From the NCBI RefSeq assembly GCF_000723465.1, contig NZ_HF545616.1, positions 1,240,001 to 1,304,000 on the forward strand: a stretch of DNA of 64,000 nucleotides, in the 5' to 3' direction. This document shows, in pieces, positions 26,990 through 34,545 of this stretch. The notes beneath the pieces are model-generated. The model was not told where the DNA came from. It worked only from the letters and a program-made list of their open reading frames with translations, and ran no database searches. How positions within the stretch are numbered: the first letter of the stretch is position 1; every line of letters starts with the position of its first letter. Made by a program: the position numbers and the translations under genes. Origin of the DNA: Ruminococcus bicirculans (ex Wegman et al. 2014) (GTDB lineage: Bacteria > Bacillota > Clostridia > Oscillospirales > Ruminococcaceae).

Positions 26990-27103
26990 GGACGCGGAGC
27001 AATGGCAGTTTCAGGTGCAACTTTTACTGCTTCTGGCGGAAATGTTCCATTAGGCTTTCTTGGCGCATTGCTTGCAGGTTTCCTTAGGAAAGTTACAGAA
27101 TAG
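26990..27103 (+). pseudogene. Remnant of a fructose PTS permease (EIIC C-terminal stub)
   Basis: A frame open from 26990 to a TAG at 27101 gives about 37 residues: AMAVSGATFTASGGNVP then LGFLGALLAGFL. The Gly-rich membrane segment resembles the GFLGxxxAGF region of fructose-type EIIC proteins, and its position after fruK is where fruA normally lies. The stop codon before it and the lack of the rest of the gene indicate a deletion remnant. The resemblance is from memory of the family, not a search. Confidence 0.45.
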
Positions 27104-27105
27104 TC

Positions 27106-27134
27106 TTTACAAATATAAGAAAATATAATATAAT
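27106..27134 (+). promoter_or_regulatory. ptsH promoter
   Basis: -35 TTTACA (27106-27111), 17-bp spacer, -10 TATAAT (27129-27134). Confidence 0.7.
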
Positions 27135-27184
27135 AATGTTAACAATCATAAATAAATTAAGTTTCAGAAAAGGAGAGATCTATT

Positions 27185-27451
27185 ATGGTATCAAAGGTCG
27201 TAAAAGTAGTAAATGCAGAGGGACTTCATATGCGTCCGGCAGGTATCGTTGCAAAGGCTGCTAAGGAGCATCCTGAGTGCGAGATCATGATGAAAGCAAA
27301 CGGCAAGGACATCAAGGCTAAGGCTGTTATGCAGATAATGGCAGCAGGTATCAAGAAGGACACTGAGGTAGAGATAATCGTAACAGGCGAAAACGAGCAG
27401 GCTGTGCTTGACGAGTTCGTTAAAATGTTTGAGGACGGTTTCGGCGAATAA
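27185..27451 (+). CDS. HPr-like phosphocarrier protein lacking Ser46
   Basis: 88-residue HPr-fold protein. The PTS phosphorylation site is intact: His15 and Arg17 in GLHMRPAG. Aligning NGK-DIKAKAVMQIM with B. subtilis NGK-TVNLKSIMGVM puts Ala47 at the position of regulatory Ser46, so HprK could not phosphorylate it there. It is therefore the reverse of Crh, which keeps the serine and lacks the histidine. It has its own promoter and a weak terminator, and follows fruK and the permease stub. It probably serves as a plain phosphocarrier, or has a role outside sugar transport. Confidence 0.88.
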   Translation: MVSKVVKVVNAEGLHMRPAGIVAKAAKEHPECEIMMKANGKDIKAKAVMQIMAAGIKKDTEVEIIVTGENEQAVLDEFVKMFEDGFGE

Positions 27452-27480
27452 TTCCTTATATCTTCCAAAAAAATTCAGAC

Positions 27481-27509
27481 AAGACCGTAGCGTAAACTGC
27501 GGTCTTTCT
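27481..27509 (+). terminator. Hairpin after the HPr gene
   Basis: AAGACCGTAG / CTGCGGTCTT, 10 bp with one G-T pair and a 6-nt loop; T run is short. Confidence 0.65.
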
Positions 27510-27552
27510 GAGTAATATGACGTTGTAAAAAATCCAAAAGAGAGAAATACAT

Positions 27553-29490
27553 ATGGACAAAAAATATCTTTTACTACTTGCACAAAAATTTCCTACTATA
27601 GACAGTGCCGCCAGCGAGATAGTAAATCTATCTGCAATACGCAGTATGCCAAAGGGTACGGAATACTTTTTCAGCGATATCCACGGGGAGTATGAAGCCT
27701 TTTTGCATATGCTAAAAAGCGCATCGGGCATGATAAAAAACAAGATAGACCTGACCTTAGGAAAAGCAGTTTCCTCGGCAGAGCGTGAAGCCCTTGCCTA
27801 TCTTATCTATTATCCCGACAAGCAGCTAAAGCGTTTGCGTGATAAAAACGGGCTTTCAGACGAGTGGCGCAGACTTACTATCTATCGTCTGATACTTGTT
27901 TGCGAGGCGGTGTCGGCAAAGTATACACGTTCTAGAGTGCGAAAGAGCATACCAAAGGATATGGTCTATATACTTGACGAGCTGCTTAATGTCACTGATG
28001 ATGTGGTAAAGGAATATTACTATGATGAGATAATCACCACAATTCTTGACACTGGAATCGCAGACCGCTTTATAAAGTCCCTTTGTGAGCTTATACAATC
28101 TCTTGCAATCGACAAGCTGCATATTATCGGAGATATATATGACCGTGGTCCAAGAGCAGATATTATTATGGACGAGCTTATGAAAATGCACGATGTCGAT
28201 ATACAGTGGGGCAACCATGACATTTCGTGGATGGGTGCGGCTTCAGGTAATCTTGCTCTTATTGCAAATGTTATCCGTATCTCCATGCGATACAATAACT
28301 TTGACGTTCTCGAGGACGGCTATGGATTAAATCTTCGTGCGCTGGCGGTCTTTGCAGGAGAAACATATAAAAACGATGAGTGCGAAATTTTCATGCCACA
28401 GACACTTGATGATAATATCTATGACCCTGTTGATGCAAAGCTTGTGGCAAAAATGCACAAGGCTATCACAGTTATACAGCTAAAGCTAGAGGGGCAGCTT
28501 ATCAGGCGGCACCCTGAATGGAAACTATCTCACCGTGACCTTTTCAGCAAGGTGGACTTCGCAAATGGCACTATAACAATAGACGGGCAAACTCATAAGC
28601 TTCTTGACGGCAATTTTCCTACAGTTGATCCTGTCGATCCTCTTGCGCTTACCGAAGGCGAAAATGAGCTTATGACGATTCTTGCAAACTCGTTTATGCA
28701 CAGCGACAGGCTCAACACACATATGCGTTTTTTATATTCAAAAGGCTCAATGTATAAGACCATAAACGGCAATTTGCTTTTCCACGGCTGTATCCCTCTT
28801 GATGAAAATGGAAAGCTTCTGAGCTTAAGTATAGCAGGAGAGCAGTATTCGGGTAAGGCAATGCTAGATAAGCTTGACGAAATAGCCAACAAGGCATATT
28901 TCTTACAGCCTTGTGAGGAGAAAAGCAACTGTGCAGACCATTTGTGGTATCTGTGGAGCGGCGCACGTTCGCCTCTTTATGGCAAGGACAAAATGGCGTT
29001 TTTTGAGCGATATTTCCTTGAAGATAAAAAGCTTCACAAGGAAAATTATAATGCCTATTATCACTTCTCAGAGAAGCCTGAGATATGCGGAAAGATACTT
29101 GAAATGTTTGGGCTTGACCCACAGCGTGGACATATCATAAACGGTCATGTACCTGTAAAGATAAAAAATGGTGAAAGCCCTGTCAAGGCAGACGGCCGGC
29201 TGTTCGTTATTGACGGTGGTATCTCAAAGGCTTATCAAAAAGCCACCGGTATCGCAGGCTACACTCTTATTTATGATTCCCACAGCCTTAATCTTGCGGA
29301 GCATAAGCCGTTTATTGCAGGAGAGAGTGAGCATACTCCTGAGATACATATGGTGGAAAGACTTGACCGCCGGGCAAACATTTCAGATACCGACAAGGGA
29401 AGGGAACTGCTTTTGCAGATAAACGATCTCCGTGACCTGTTGGACGCTTATCGCTCTGGAGATATCAAAGAAGGTTATAAGGTATTTTAG
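27553..29490 (+). CDS. fbp: Fructose-1,6-bisphosphatase, class III
   Basis: Gluconeogenic phosphatase of the Firmicutes-specific class III type (calcineurin-like fold). 645 residues, the usual length. Metal-site motifs: FFSDIHGEYEAF (about 38-49), IIGDIYDRGPRAD, QWGNHDISWMG and NGHVPVK towards the C-terminus. Lies beside fruK, so opposing steps around fructose-1,6-bisphosphate are encoded next to each other. ATG start preceded by AAGAGAGAAA only, a modest ribosome site. Confidence 0.96.
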   Translation: MDKKYLLLLAQKFPTIDSAASEIVNLSAIRSMPKGTEYFFSDIHGEYEAFLHMLKSASGMIKNKIDLTLGKAVSSAEREALAYLIYYPDKQLKRLRDKNGLSDEWRRLTIYRLILVCEAVSAKYTRSRVRKSIPKDMVYILDELLNVTDDVVKEYYYDEIITTILDTGIADRFIKSLCELIQSLAIDKLHIIGDIYDRGPRADIIMDELMKMHDVDIQWGNHDISWMGAASGNLALIANVIRISMRYNNFDVLEDGYGLNLRALAVFAGETYKNDECEIFMPQTLDDNIYDPVDAKLVAKMHKAITVIQLKLEGQLIRRHPEWKLSHRDLFSKVDFANGTITIDGQTHKLLDGNFPTVDPVDPLALTEGENELMTILANSFMHSDRLNTHMRFLYSKGSMYKTINGNLLFHGCIPLDENGKLLSLSIAGEQYSGKAMLDKLDEIANKAYFLQPCEEKSNCADHLWYLWSGARSPLYGKDKMAFFERYFLEDKKLHKENYNAYYHFSEKPEICGKILEMFGLDPQRGHIINGHVPVKIKNGESPVKADGRLFVIDGGISKAYQKATGIAGYTLIYDSHSLNLAEHKPFIAGESEHTPEIHMVERLDRRANISDTDKGRELLLQINDLRDLLDAYRSGDIKEGYKVF

Positions 29491-29513
29491 ATGTTCTGAA
29501 AGGAGCTTAACAC

Positions 29514-29624
29514 ATGGAAAAGGGAGAACTGAACTGGGCTGTTATCGGCTGTGGCGTTATCGCAAACGAAATGGCAAAGCTTAGAAAAGAATGGGGACTT
29601 AAATACCCAAATGAGCTATGGTGA
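29514..29624 (+). pseudogene. Truncated Gfo/Idh/MocA oxidoreductase stub
   Basis: A 36-codon frame with a good ribosome site (AAAGGAG) encodes ELNWAVIGCGVIANEMA, the Rossmann-fold N-terminus of Gfo/Idh/MocA dehydrogenases, then an unrelated-looking tail (KLRKEWGLKYPNELW) and a stop. The rest of a normal 330-residue enzyme is absent, so this is a deletion remnant. It might still be translated. Confidence 0.6.
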
Positions 29625-29650
29625 TATCCTCTTAATGATTCTAACAAGTT

Positions 29651-29690
29651 AAAAGGCACTGGCTTCAATTGGAAGCCGATGCCTTTTTTA
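29651..29690 (+). terminator. Terminator after fbp and the oxidoreductase stub
   Basis: AAAGGCA...TGCCTTT outer stem and GGCTTC/GAAGCC inner stem, followed by a T run. Confidence 0.85.
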
Positions 29691-29713
29691 TTTTTTGTTT
29701 TGCTGTGAAAACA

Positions 29714-29750
29714 AGTACAAATTATAGTACAAATAAATTACAAGTACAAA
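29714..29750. repeat. Three AGTACAAA repeats
   Basis: AGTACAAA at 29714, 29726 and 29743 in the convergent spacer before the S1-domain gene end. Meaning unknown; AT-rich, could be chance. Confidence 0.35.
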
Positions 29751-29764
29751 AATATGTACGTTTA

Positions 29765-30685
29765 TCACACGAATTCAGAGCATATATTTTTGTAACATTC
29801 ATTGGTGGAATAGACCCATTTTGTGAGCCTGCCGCTGGTGATGAAATAGTTTATCTTTGAGGGAAAAACGCTGTTTTCAAATACGTCTACGATAATGAGC
29901 TTGACTTTCATTTTTTCGGGGATAAGAGCTTTTATGTAAACACTTGCTGCCTGCCCCACACGCACATTTTCTCTTGGTTCAGCAAGTCCTGCAAGGTTCG
30001 GAGCAAGCTCTATAAAAATACCGTATGGTTCAATGGAGCGTACTATCCCACCTACAGTTTCTCCTGTGGAGAACAATGCTGCATTTTCTTCCCATGTGCC
30101 TAAAAGTTCCTTGTGAGAAAGGCATATCCTGTCCTCGTCACAGCTTTTTACCACAGCATATATGTCCTGACCGTTGAAAAATCTGTCGTTGGGGTGGGTG
30201 ATGCGTGAGACGGATATGGCGTCTATTGGTATAAGTGATGGAAGACCACAGCCTATGTCAACAAAGCACCCGAAAGGCTCAAGGTGTGTTACCTTTGCCG
30301 GTATAACGTCCCCTGATGTGAGGGTACTTATATATCGTTCAATGCACTCTTCTTGTGCAAGACGCCTTGACAACCTGCATATGACCTCGCCCTTTTCGTG
30401 AACAATATCTGTCACCTTGAAGCATACCGTTTTGTTTACCCTAGAAAGTAATGCTATGTCTTTTGTTTTGCCTTCTTGTATTCCGATTGCTCCCTCTGAT
30501 CTTGGGATTATTCCTTTGCCAAAGGGAAGCTCTACTATTATGTTGTGTTCGCTGTCACAAAGCACAGCATGACCCTCCAGTATCAATCCCTGAGCCATTG
30601 CCTCAGCCATTGTTCGTTCGCTTTGAAGATAATATCGGTTTTCAGGGCTATTGAAGATCTTGCCCTCAGGTAAATATTTTTTCAT
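29765..30685 (-). CDS. S1 RNA-binding domain protein
   Basis: 306-residue protein with two S1-type domains: GDVIPAKVTHLEPFGCFVDI (about residues 120-190) and GETVGGIVRSIEPYGIFIEL (about 205-265). It begins MKKYLPEGK and is smaller than ribosomal protein S1. It is probably a cytoplasmic RNA-binding factor in translation or RNA turnover. ATG 30685 (minus) with GAAAGAGG upstream is a better start than the longer in-frame ATG at 30745. It is convergent with the fbp unit. Confidence 0.8.
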   Translation of the reverse strand: MKKYLPEGKIFNSPENRYYLQSERTMAEAMAQGLILEGHAVLCDSEHNIIVELPFGKGIIPRSEGAIGIQEGKTKDIALLSRVNKTVCFKVTDIVHEKGEVICRLSRRLAQEECIERYISTLTSGDVIPAKVTHLEPFGCFVDIGCGLPSLIPIDAISVSRITHPNDRFFNGQDIYAVVKSCDEDRICLSHKELLGTWEENAALFSTGETVGGIVRSIEPYGIFIELAPNLAGLAEPRENVRVGQAASVYIKALIPEKMKVKLIIVDVFENSVFPSKINYFITSGRLTKWVYSTNECYKNICSEFV

Positions 30686-30745
30686 TATTTTGCCTCTTTC
30701 CCCACAGATTTTTTTAAAACAGCAGGATCTCTGTGGTTGATCCAT

Positions 30746-31074
30746 TGATTTTGTTCATATTCTGCACATATTTTATTTGTGATAATTGTGCGTGAACTCT
30801 TGCTGATACAGTAAATTAATATTCAATGTGCTGAAATATTAGTACAATTTTTATATTCTTTGCTTCAAATTATAAACAAAAATAAAAAAAACTATAAAAA
30901 AGCTTGACAAATGTAATTGTGCGTGTTACAATAGTGTAGTAATTTGTAATCAGTTTGTAACTTTCTTAACCGTTATCGTTACAGATTGATACATAATTTT
31001 AATCGACCGTAATAAAATTAAATAGCGGCACAGACATGACCGCCGCTAATTAAAAGAAAGGGTGTGAATTGGCA
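30746..31074. other. Gene-free spacer upstream of the secreted FN3 protein
   Basis: AT-rich. It contains one strong promoter (30904-30932) and, near the end of the leader, a hairpin TAGCGGC (31023-31029)/GCCGCTA (31042-31048), giving an untranslated leader of roughly 150 nt. Confidence 0.65.
30904..30932 (+). promoter_or_regulatory. Promoter of the FN3/SleB-like gene
   Basis: Consensus TTGACA (30904-30909), 17-bp spacer, TACAAT (30927-30932). Confidence 0.82.
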
Positions 31075-31110
31075 ATGCAGCGTGTATGCGTTGTAAAGCC
31101 GTATTATTAA
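31069..31110 (+). CDS. Possible short upstream ORF
   Basis: GAAAGGG (31056-31062) is placed for a TTG at 31069 or ATG at 31075 that opens a short frame ending QRVCVVKPYY and stop TAA at 31108. This stop shares its last A with ATG 31110 of the secreted protein (TAATG). It would couple translation of the main gene. No protein evidence. Confidence 0.4.
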   Translation: MAMQRVCVVKPYY

Positions 31111-31988
31111 TGGATCATTCAGCAAGTTTTATTTCAGCAAAGAATAAGTCACTGAAAGTTATAGTGATGTTTATTGCAGCACTTATGACATTTTTGGTAA
31201 TGACAGAGGGATTTAGTGCCGATGCTGCTGCGGCAAAGCTTTCGACTCCTAAGATGACAGCTCAGATTAACTATGGAAGTGAGTTCACTCATCCGTATAA
31301 CAAGCAGACAAACACTATCAAGGTGCATTGGAGCAAGGTAAAAGGTGCTTCAAACTATGAGCTATACATCAAGGGTGGCAAATATAAGAGTTGGAAGAAA
31401 TACAAGACAGTCAAGAACACGAACTGCACTGTTACAGGTCTTCAGAGAACGACTTCATATCAGTTCAGAGTAAAGGCTGTAAATGGCTCTGCCGCTTCTG
31501 CTTACTCAAAGACACAGACAATAAAGACAGCAAGAATGGACTTCAATAAGGCAGGCTGGGAAGCAATGTGCCGTATAGTTTATCATGAGGTCGGCAAGAT
31601 GTCAGGTTCAGAGTGGGATAAGCCTATCGTTTATGTTGCAGATTGTGTTGCAAACCAGTATGTTGCCGCAAAGTACACAAAGAATGCAATGTGGAGATCC
31701 TACTATGCAAGATATAACAATGTTCAGGATATCATTTATAAGAGCGGCGGATTTATGTCATCTGCACAGCTTTCAAGGGACGGAGCAAATTATTCAAACG
31801 TTTCCAGAAGAGTAAAGCAGGCTGTTTTTGGTGCAGTATATGGCAAAACTCACCTTAACGGTATTGCTAATGACTATAATGTTTACTTCTGGTGCAACAG
31901 AAGCTACAAGACAAACAGCAGTAAGATAGCCTACTCGTTTAAAATTCCTTGGGGTTATTTCAATGTTTGGAGAACCTATTGGGGATAA
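31110..31988 (+). CDS. Secreted protein: signal peptide, FN3 domain, SleB-like hydrolase domain
   Basis: 292 residues from ATG 31110. A basic N-terminus and hydrophobic core (VIVMFIAALMTFLVM) form a signal peptide ending in an Ala-rich site. Residues about 45-135 are a fibronectin type III domain (HWSKVKGASNYELYI...SYQFRVKAVN). The C-terminal part starting WEAMCRIVYHEVGKM resembles the SleB-type cell-wall hydrolase fold with its E-x-G and VADCVANQ block. It is probably an extracellular or wall-associated protein acting on peptidoglycan; the hydrolase call is tentative. An ATG at 31086 is an alternative start without ribosome site. Confidence 0.72.
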   Translation: MDHSASFISAKNKSLKVIVMFIAALMTFLVMTEGFSADAAAAKLSTPKMTAQINYGSEFTHPYNKQTNTIKVHWSKVKGASNYELYIKGGKYKSWKKYKTVKNTNCTVTGLQRTTSYQFRVKAVNGSAASAYSKTQTIKTARMDFNKAGWEAMCRIVYHEVGKMSGSEWDKPIVYVADCVANQYVAAKYTKNAMWRSYYARYNNVQDIIYKSGGFMSSAQLSRDGANYSNVSRRVKQAVFGAVYGKTHLNGIANDYNVYFWCNRSYKTNSSKIAYSFKIPWGYFNVWRTYWG

Positions 31989-32018
31989 TTGTAATACTAT
32001 TATAGAATTATGTGAAAG

Positions 32019-32048
32019 AAGAGCAGAACAAAGCGTCTGCTCTTTTTT
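32019..32048 (+). terminator. Terminator after the FN3/SleB-like gene
   Basis: AAGAGCAGA (32019-32027) / TCTGCTCTT (32036-32044) plus T run. Confidence 0.88.
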
Positions 32049-32050
32049 CG

Positions 32051-32079
32051 TTGACAAGAATGTAGCGGTGTGGTAAAAT
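32051..32079 (+). promoter_or_regulatory. Promoter of the AraC-family gene
   Basis: TTGACA (32051-32056), 17-bp spacer, TAAAAT (32074-32079), directly behind the preceding terminator. Confidence 0.8.
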
Positions 32080-32108
32080 AAAGTTGATAAAAGCAGGGAG
32101 GAATCAGA

Positions 32109-32891
32109 ATGCTTGTGGGTGCGGTCGGCTATAATTATCGCCATAGAAAAGATTTTATTATGGATTGCCCTCAAGGGGTGGGTAGTCCTCTTATATTGCT
32201 CATAAAAGAACCGTCGGTGTTCGTCATAAATGGAATCGAGCATAGGGCAGAGAAAAATTCTTTTATCCTGCTTTCACCGGATACCCCTGTGAAATACCAT
32301 GCCGCAGAAGAGTTTTATACCGATGATTGGCTTTATTTCAATTATGAGAAGGGCGATAAGGAAAAATTTGAAAGTCTTGATGTTCCTAAAGATGCACTGG
32401 TATACCTTGGAAATATCGATGAGCTTAGTCAGATAATACGCTCGGTAGCATATGAGTATCAGCTCATGAAAGAGGGGCATGAGGAAGTAACACGGTGCTA
32501 TATGGAGATCTTTTTGTTAAAGCTTGCAAGACAGCTAAAGTGTACAGACAAAAAGTCCTGTATTATTACTGACAGGAACAGCCGCTTTATGCAGCTCAGA
32601 GCATACATATACGCAATGCCTGAGGACATCGCAGACGTAGGCAGCATGGCATGGGATATGGGCATAAGCAGGTCAAGTTTTCAGCATATGTATAAGAAAA
32701 TGTTTGGAGTGAGCGTCATGACAGACGTTATAAGCGCACGAATGGAAAGAGCCAGTCAGCTTCTTGCAACGACAAATCTCAGCGTAAGGGAAGTGGCTGA
32801 GAGGTGCGGTTATACTAATGAATATGGTTTTATGAAGCGGTTTAAAATGCACTTTGGAAAAACTCCAACGGAGTTTCGGAGTATGCTCTGA
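32109..32891 (+). CDS. AraC-family transcriptional regulator
   Basis: 260 residues: an N-terminal cupin-like sensing domain (about 1-140, with KNSFILLSPDTPVKYH) and a C-terminal AraC DNA-binding domain with two helix-turn-helix units (VGSMAWDMGISRSSFQHMYKK and VREVAERCGYTNEYGFMKRFK, ending in the family motif GKTPTEFR). Such regulators usually respond to sugars. The convergent GH13 glucosidase gene is a candidate target, which is inference from position only. Confidence 0.92.
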   Translation: MLVGAVGYNYRHRKDFIMDCPQGVGSPLILLIKEPSVFVINGIEHRAEKNSFILLSPDTPVKYHAAEEFYTDDWLYFNYEKGDKEKFESLDVPKDALVYLGNIDELSQIIRSVAYEYQLMKEGHEEVTRCYMEIFLLKLARQLKCTDKKSCIITDRNSRFMQLRAYIYAMPEDIADVGSMAWDMGISRSSFQHMYKKMFGVSVMTDVISARMERASQLLATTNLSVREVAERCGYTNEYGFMKRFKMHFGKTPTEFRSML

Positions 32892-32921
32892 CAACGGCGG
32901 ATAAACTTTAGACGGCATAAC

Positions 32922-32963
32922 AAAAGAGGTCAAGGAATGTGAAATGTGTCCTTGACCTCTTTT
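32922..32963. terminator. Bidirectional terminator between araC-type gene and GH13 gene
   Basis: AAAAGAGGTCAAGGA (32922-32936) / TCCTTGACCTCTTTT (32949-32963), a perfect 15-bp stem serving both convergent genes. Confidence 0.92.
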
Positions 32964-32971
32964 ATGTTATT

Positions 32972-34510
32972 TTATTCTTCAACAAATACAGCGGCCGAGC
33001 CTTTAATAATGAGCTTTCCGTTTTCAAGGCTTGCGCCATGACCTACTGTATAAATTATCTTGCCATTGACGTTTTCGATCTCTGTCGTTTCGTCTTTTGG
33101 ATTTATGACCGCCATTATGCTCTGTCCCTCGCCCTTACGTCTGTATACCAGAGGATATCCGCTTGACAAAAACTCTATCTCGCCCCTGCTTTGCAGTGCA
33201 GGATTTTTCTGCCTGAAGCTTATAAGCCCTTTGACTTCGCTTCTAAGTGATGTGCTGTCCTTGGATTGGCTTTCAGCGTCAGGTCTGTCTTTACTGCTGT
33301 CCAGTGGTACATAGAGCATTTCAGCCTTAGCTGATGAGAAGCCTGCATTAAGCCCCTTGTTCCACTGCATAGGCGAACGTGAGCCGGTTCTGCCATAGCC
33401 ACCCTCAACTGATGTCAGATTCTCCACATATCTCATGCCTATTTCGTCACCATAGTAGATAAACGGTGCGCCCGGCATTGTGAGCAGGAAAGCAAATGCA
33501 ACACGCATTTCGTCTGTATCAAGGGTTCTTGCAAGTCTGTCCATATCGTGGTTGCCTGACGGGATACAGATAAGACCCTTGCCGTCTGTCTTGGCATAAT
33601 TGGTTTTGTATGCTTCAACAAATTCTTTAGCCGAACCCTTGCCACGCTTAGAGAAATAAGGCTCTTCACAGCGGAAAAGGTCATTATAATGTGACGGACC
33701 AAAGTGCAACAGAAAGTCCATATGGAAACCGCCGATTATTGACTTGTCAGGTTCTCCCCACTCTGATACCATAGCGGCATATGGGAACTCCTTATTAAGA
33801 AATTCTCTTACGTTTTGCCAAAGTGCGATAGTGCCTTTGCCGTTCTCGTCATTCTTTACAAGAGAGCCTGCCATATCCACTCTGAATCCGTCTGCACCGG
33901 CACTGAGCCAGAAGCGCATTATATCCTTGAGAGCCTCAAGTGTGGCTCTCGGACCCTCGTCATTCATAGACTGCTGCCACTTTTTATCAGGATCAGGCTT
34001 ATAATAGCCGTAGTTAAGTGCAGGCTGATGTGAGAAGAAATTCACGGCACAAGATCCGTCCCTGTCGGAGATACCACGGATACTAGCCATGCCGTCAGGC
34101 TCTACCCATATGCTGTCTGTCCACACATAGCGGTCTGTGAACTCGTTCCTCTCGGCTTTCATTGATTCCTTAAACCATTTGTGAGTAACGGCAGTATGAC
34201 CAGGTACAAGGTCGAGAAGGACGTGCATACCACGCTTGTGAGCCTCGTTAAAAAGCTCCACCAGGTCCTCGTTAGTGCCATAACGTGGTGCGACTGTGTA
34301 ATAGTCCTCAACGTCATAGCCTGCATCGCCAAAAGGTGATTTGAAGCATGGGTTTATCCAAATAGCGTTACACCCCAGCTCGCAGATATAGTCAAGTTTT
34401 TCTGTAATACCCTTGATATCACCGATACCGTCTGAGTTTGTGTCATTGAACGATTGTGGATAGATCTCGTAGAAAACTGCGTTGTCAAGCCACTTCGGTT
34501 GCTTTGTCAT
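32972..34510 (-). CDS. GH13 alpha-glucosidase/alpha-amylase family enzyme
   Basis: 512-residue cytoplasmic (no signal peptide) GH13 enzyme. Catalytic residues: nucleophile Asp212 in GFRVDMAG, acid/base Glu250 in VSEWGEP, and Asp322 in SGNHDMDR. Region II reads DLVPGHTA, with PG in place of the usual VVN. The (beta/alpha)8 start WLDNAVFYEIYPQSFNDTN resembles oligo-1,6-glucosidase and trehalose-type members. It probably degrades imported alpha-gluco-oligosaccharides; the exact linkage is uncertain. Start has AGGAGG upstream. Confidence 0.88.
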   Translation of the reverse strand: MTKQPKWLDNAVFYEIYPQSFNDTNSDGIGDIKGITEKLDYICELGCNAIWINPCFKSPFGDAGYDVEDYYTVAPRYGTNEDLVELFNEAHKRGMHVLLDLVPGHTAVTHKWFKESMKAERNEFTDRYVWTDSIWVEPDGMASIRGISDRDGSCAVNFFSHQPALNYGYYKPDPDKKWQQSMNDEGPRATLEALKDIMRFWLSAGADGFRVDMAGSLVKNDENGKGTIALWQNVREFLNKEFPYAAMVSEWGEPDKSIIGGFHMDFLLHFGPSHYNDLFRCEEPYFSKRGKGSAKEFVEAYKTNYAKTDGKGLICIPSGNHDMDRLARTLDTDEMRVAFAFLLTMPGAPFIYYGDEIGMRYVENLTSVEGGYGRTGSRSPMQWNKGLNAGFSSAKAEMLYVPLDSSKDRPDAESQSKDSTSLRSEVKGLISFRQKNPALQSRGEIEFLSSGYPLVYRRKGEGQSIMAVINPKDETTEIENVNGKIIYTVGHGASLENGKLIIKGSAAVFVEE

Positions 34511-34545
34511 GATAATTCCTCCTGAATATCGTCAGAATATATTTA

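Noticed and set aside
32109-34510. AraC regulator and GH13 gene as a polysaccharide-utilisation locus
   Set aside because: No transporter or further carbohydrate enzymes lie next to them, so only a possible regulator-target pair is suggested.
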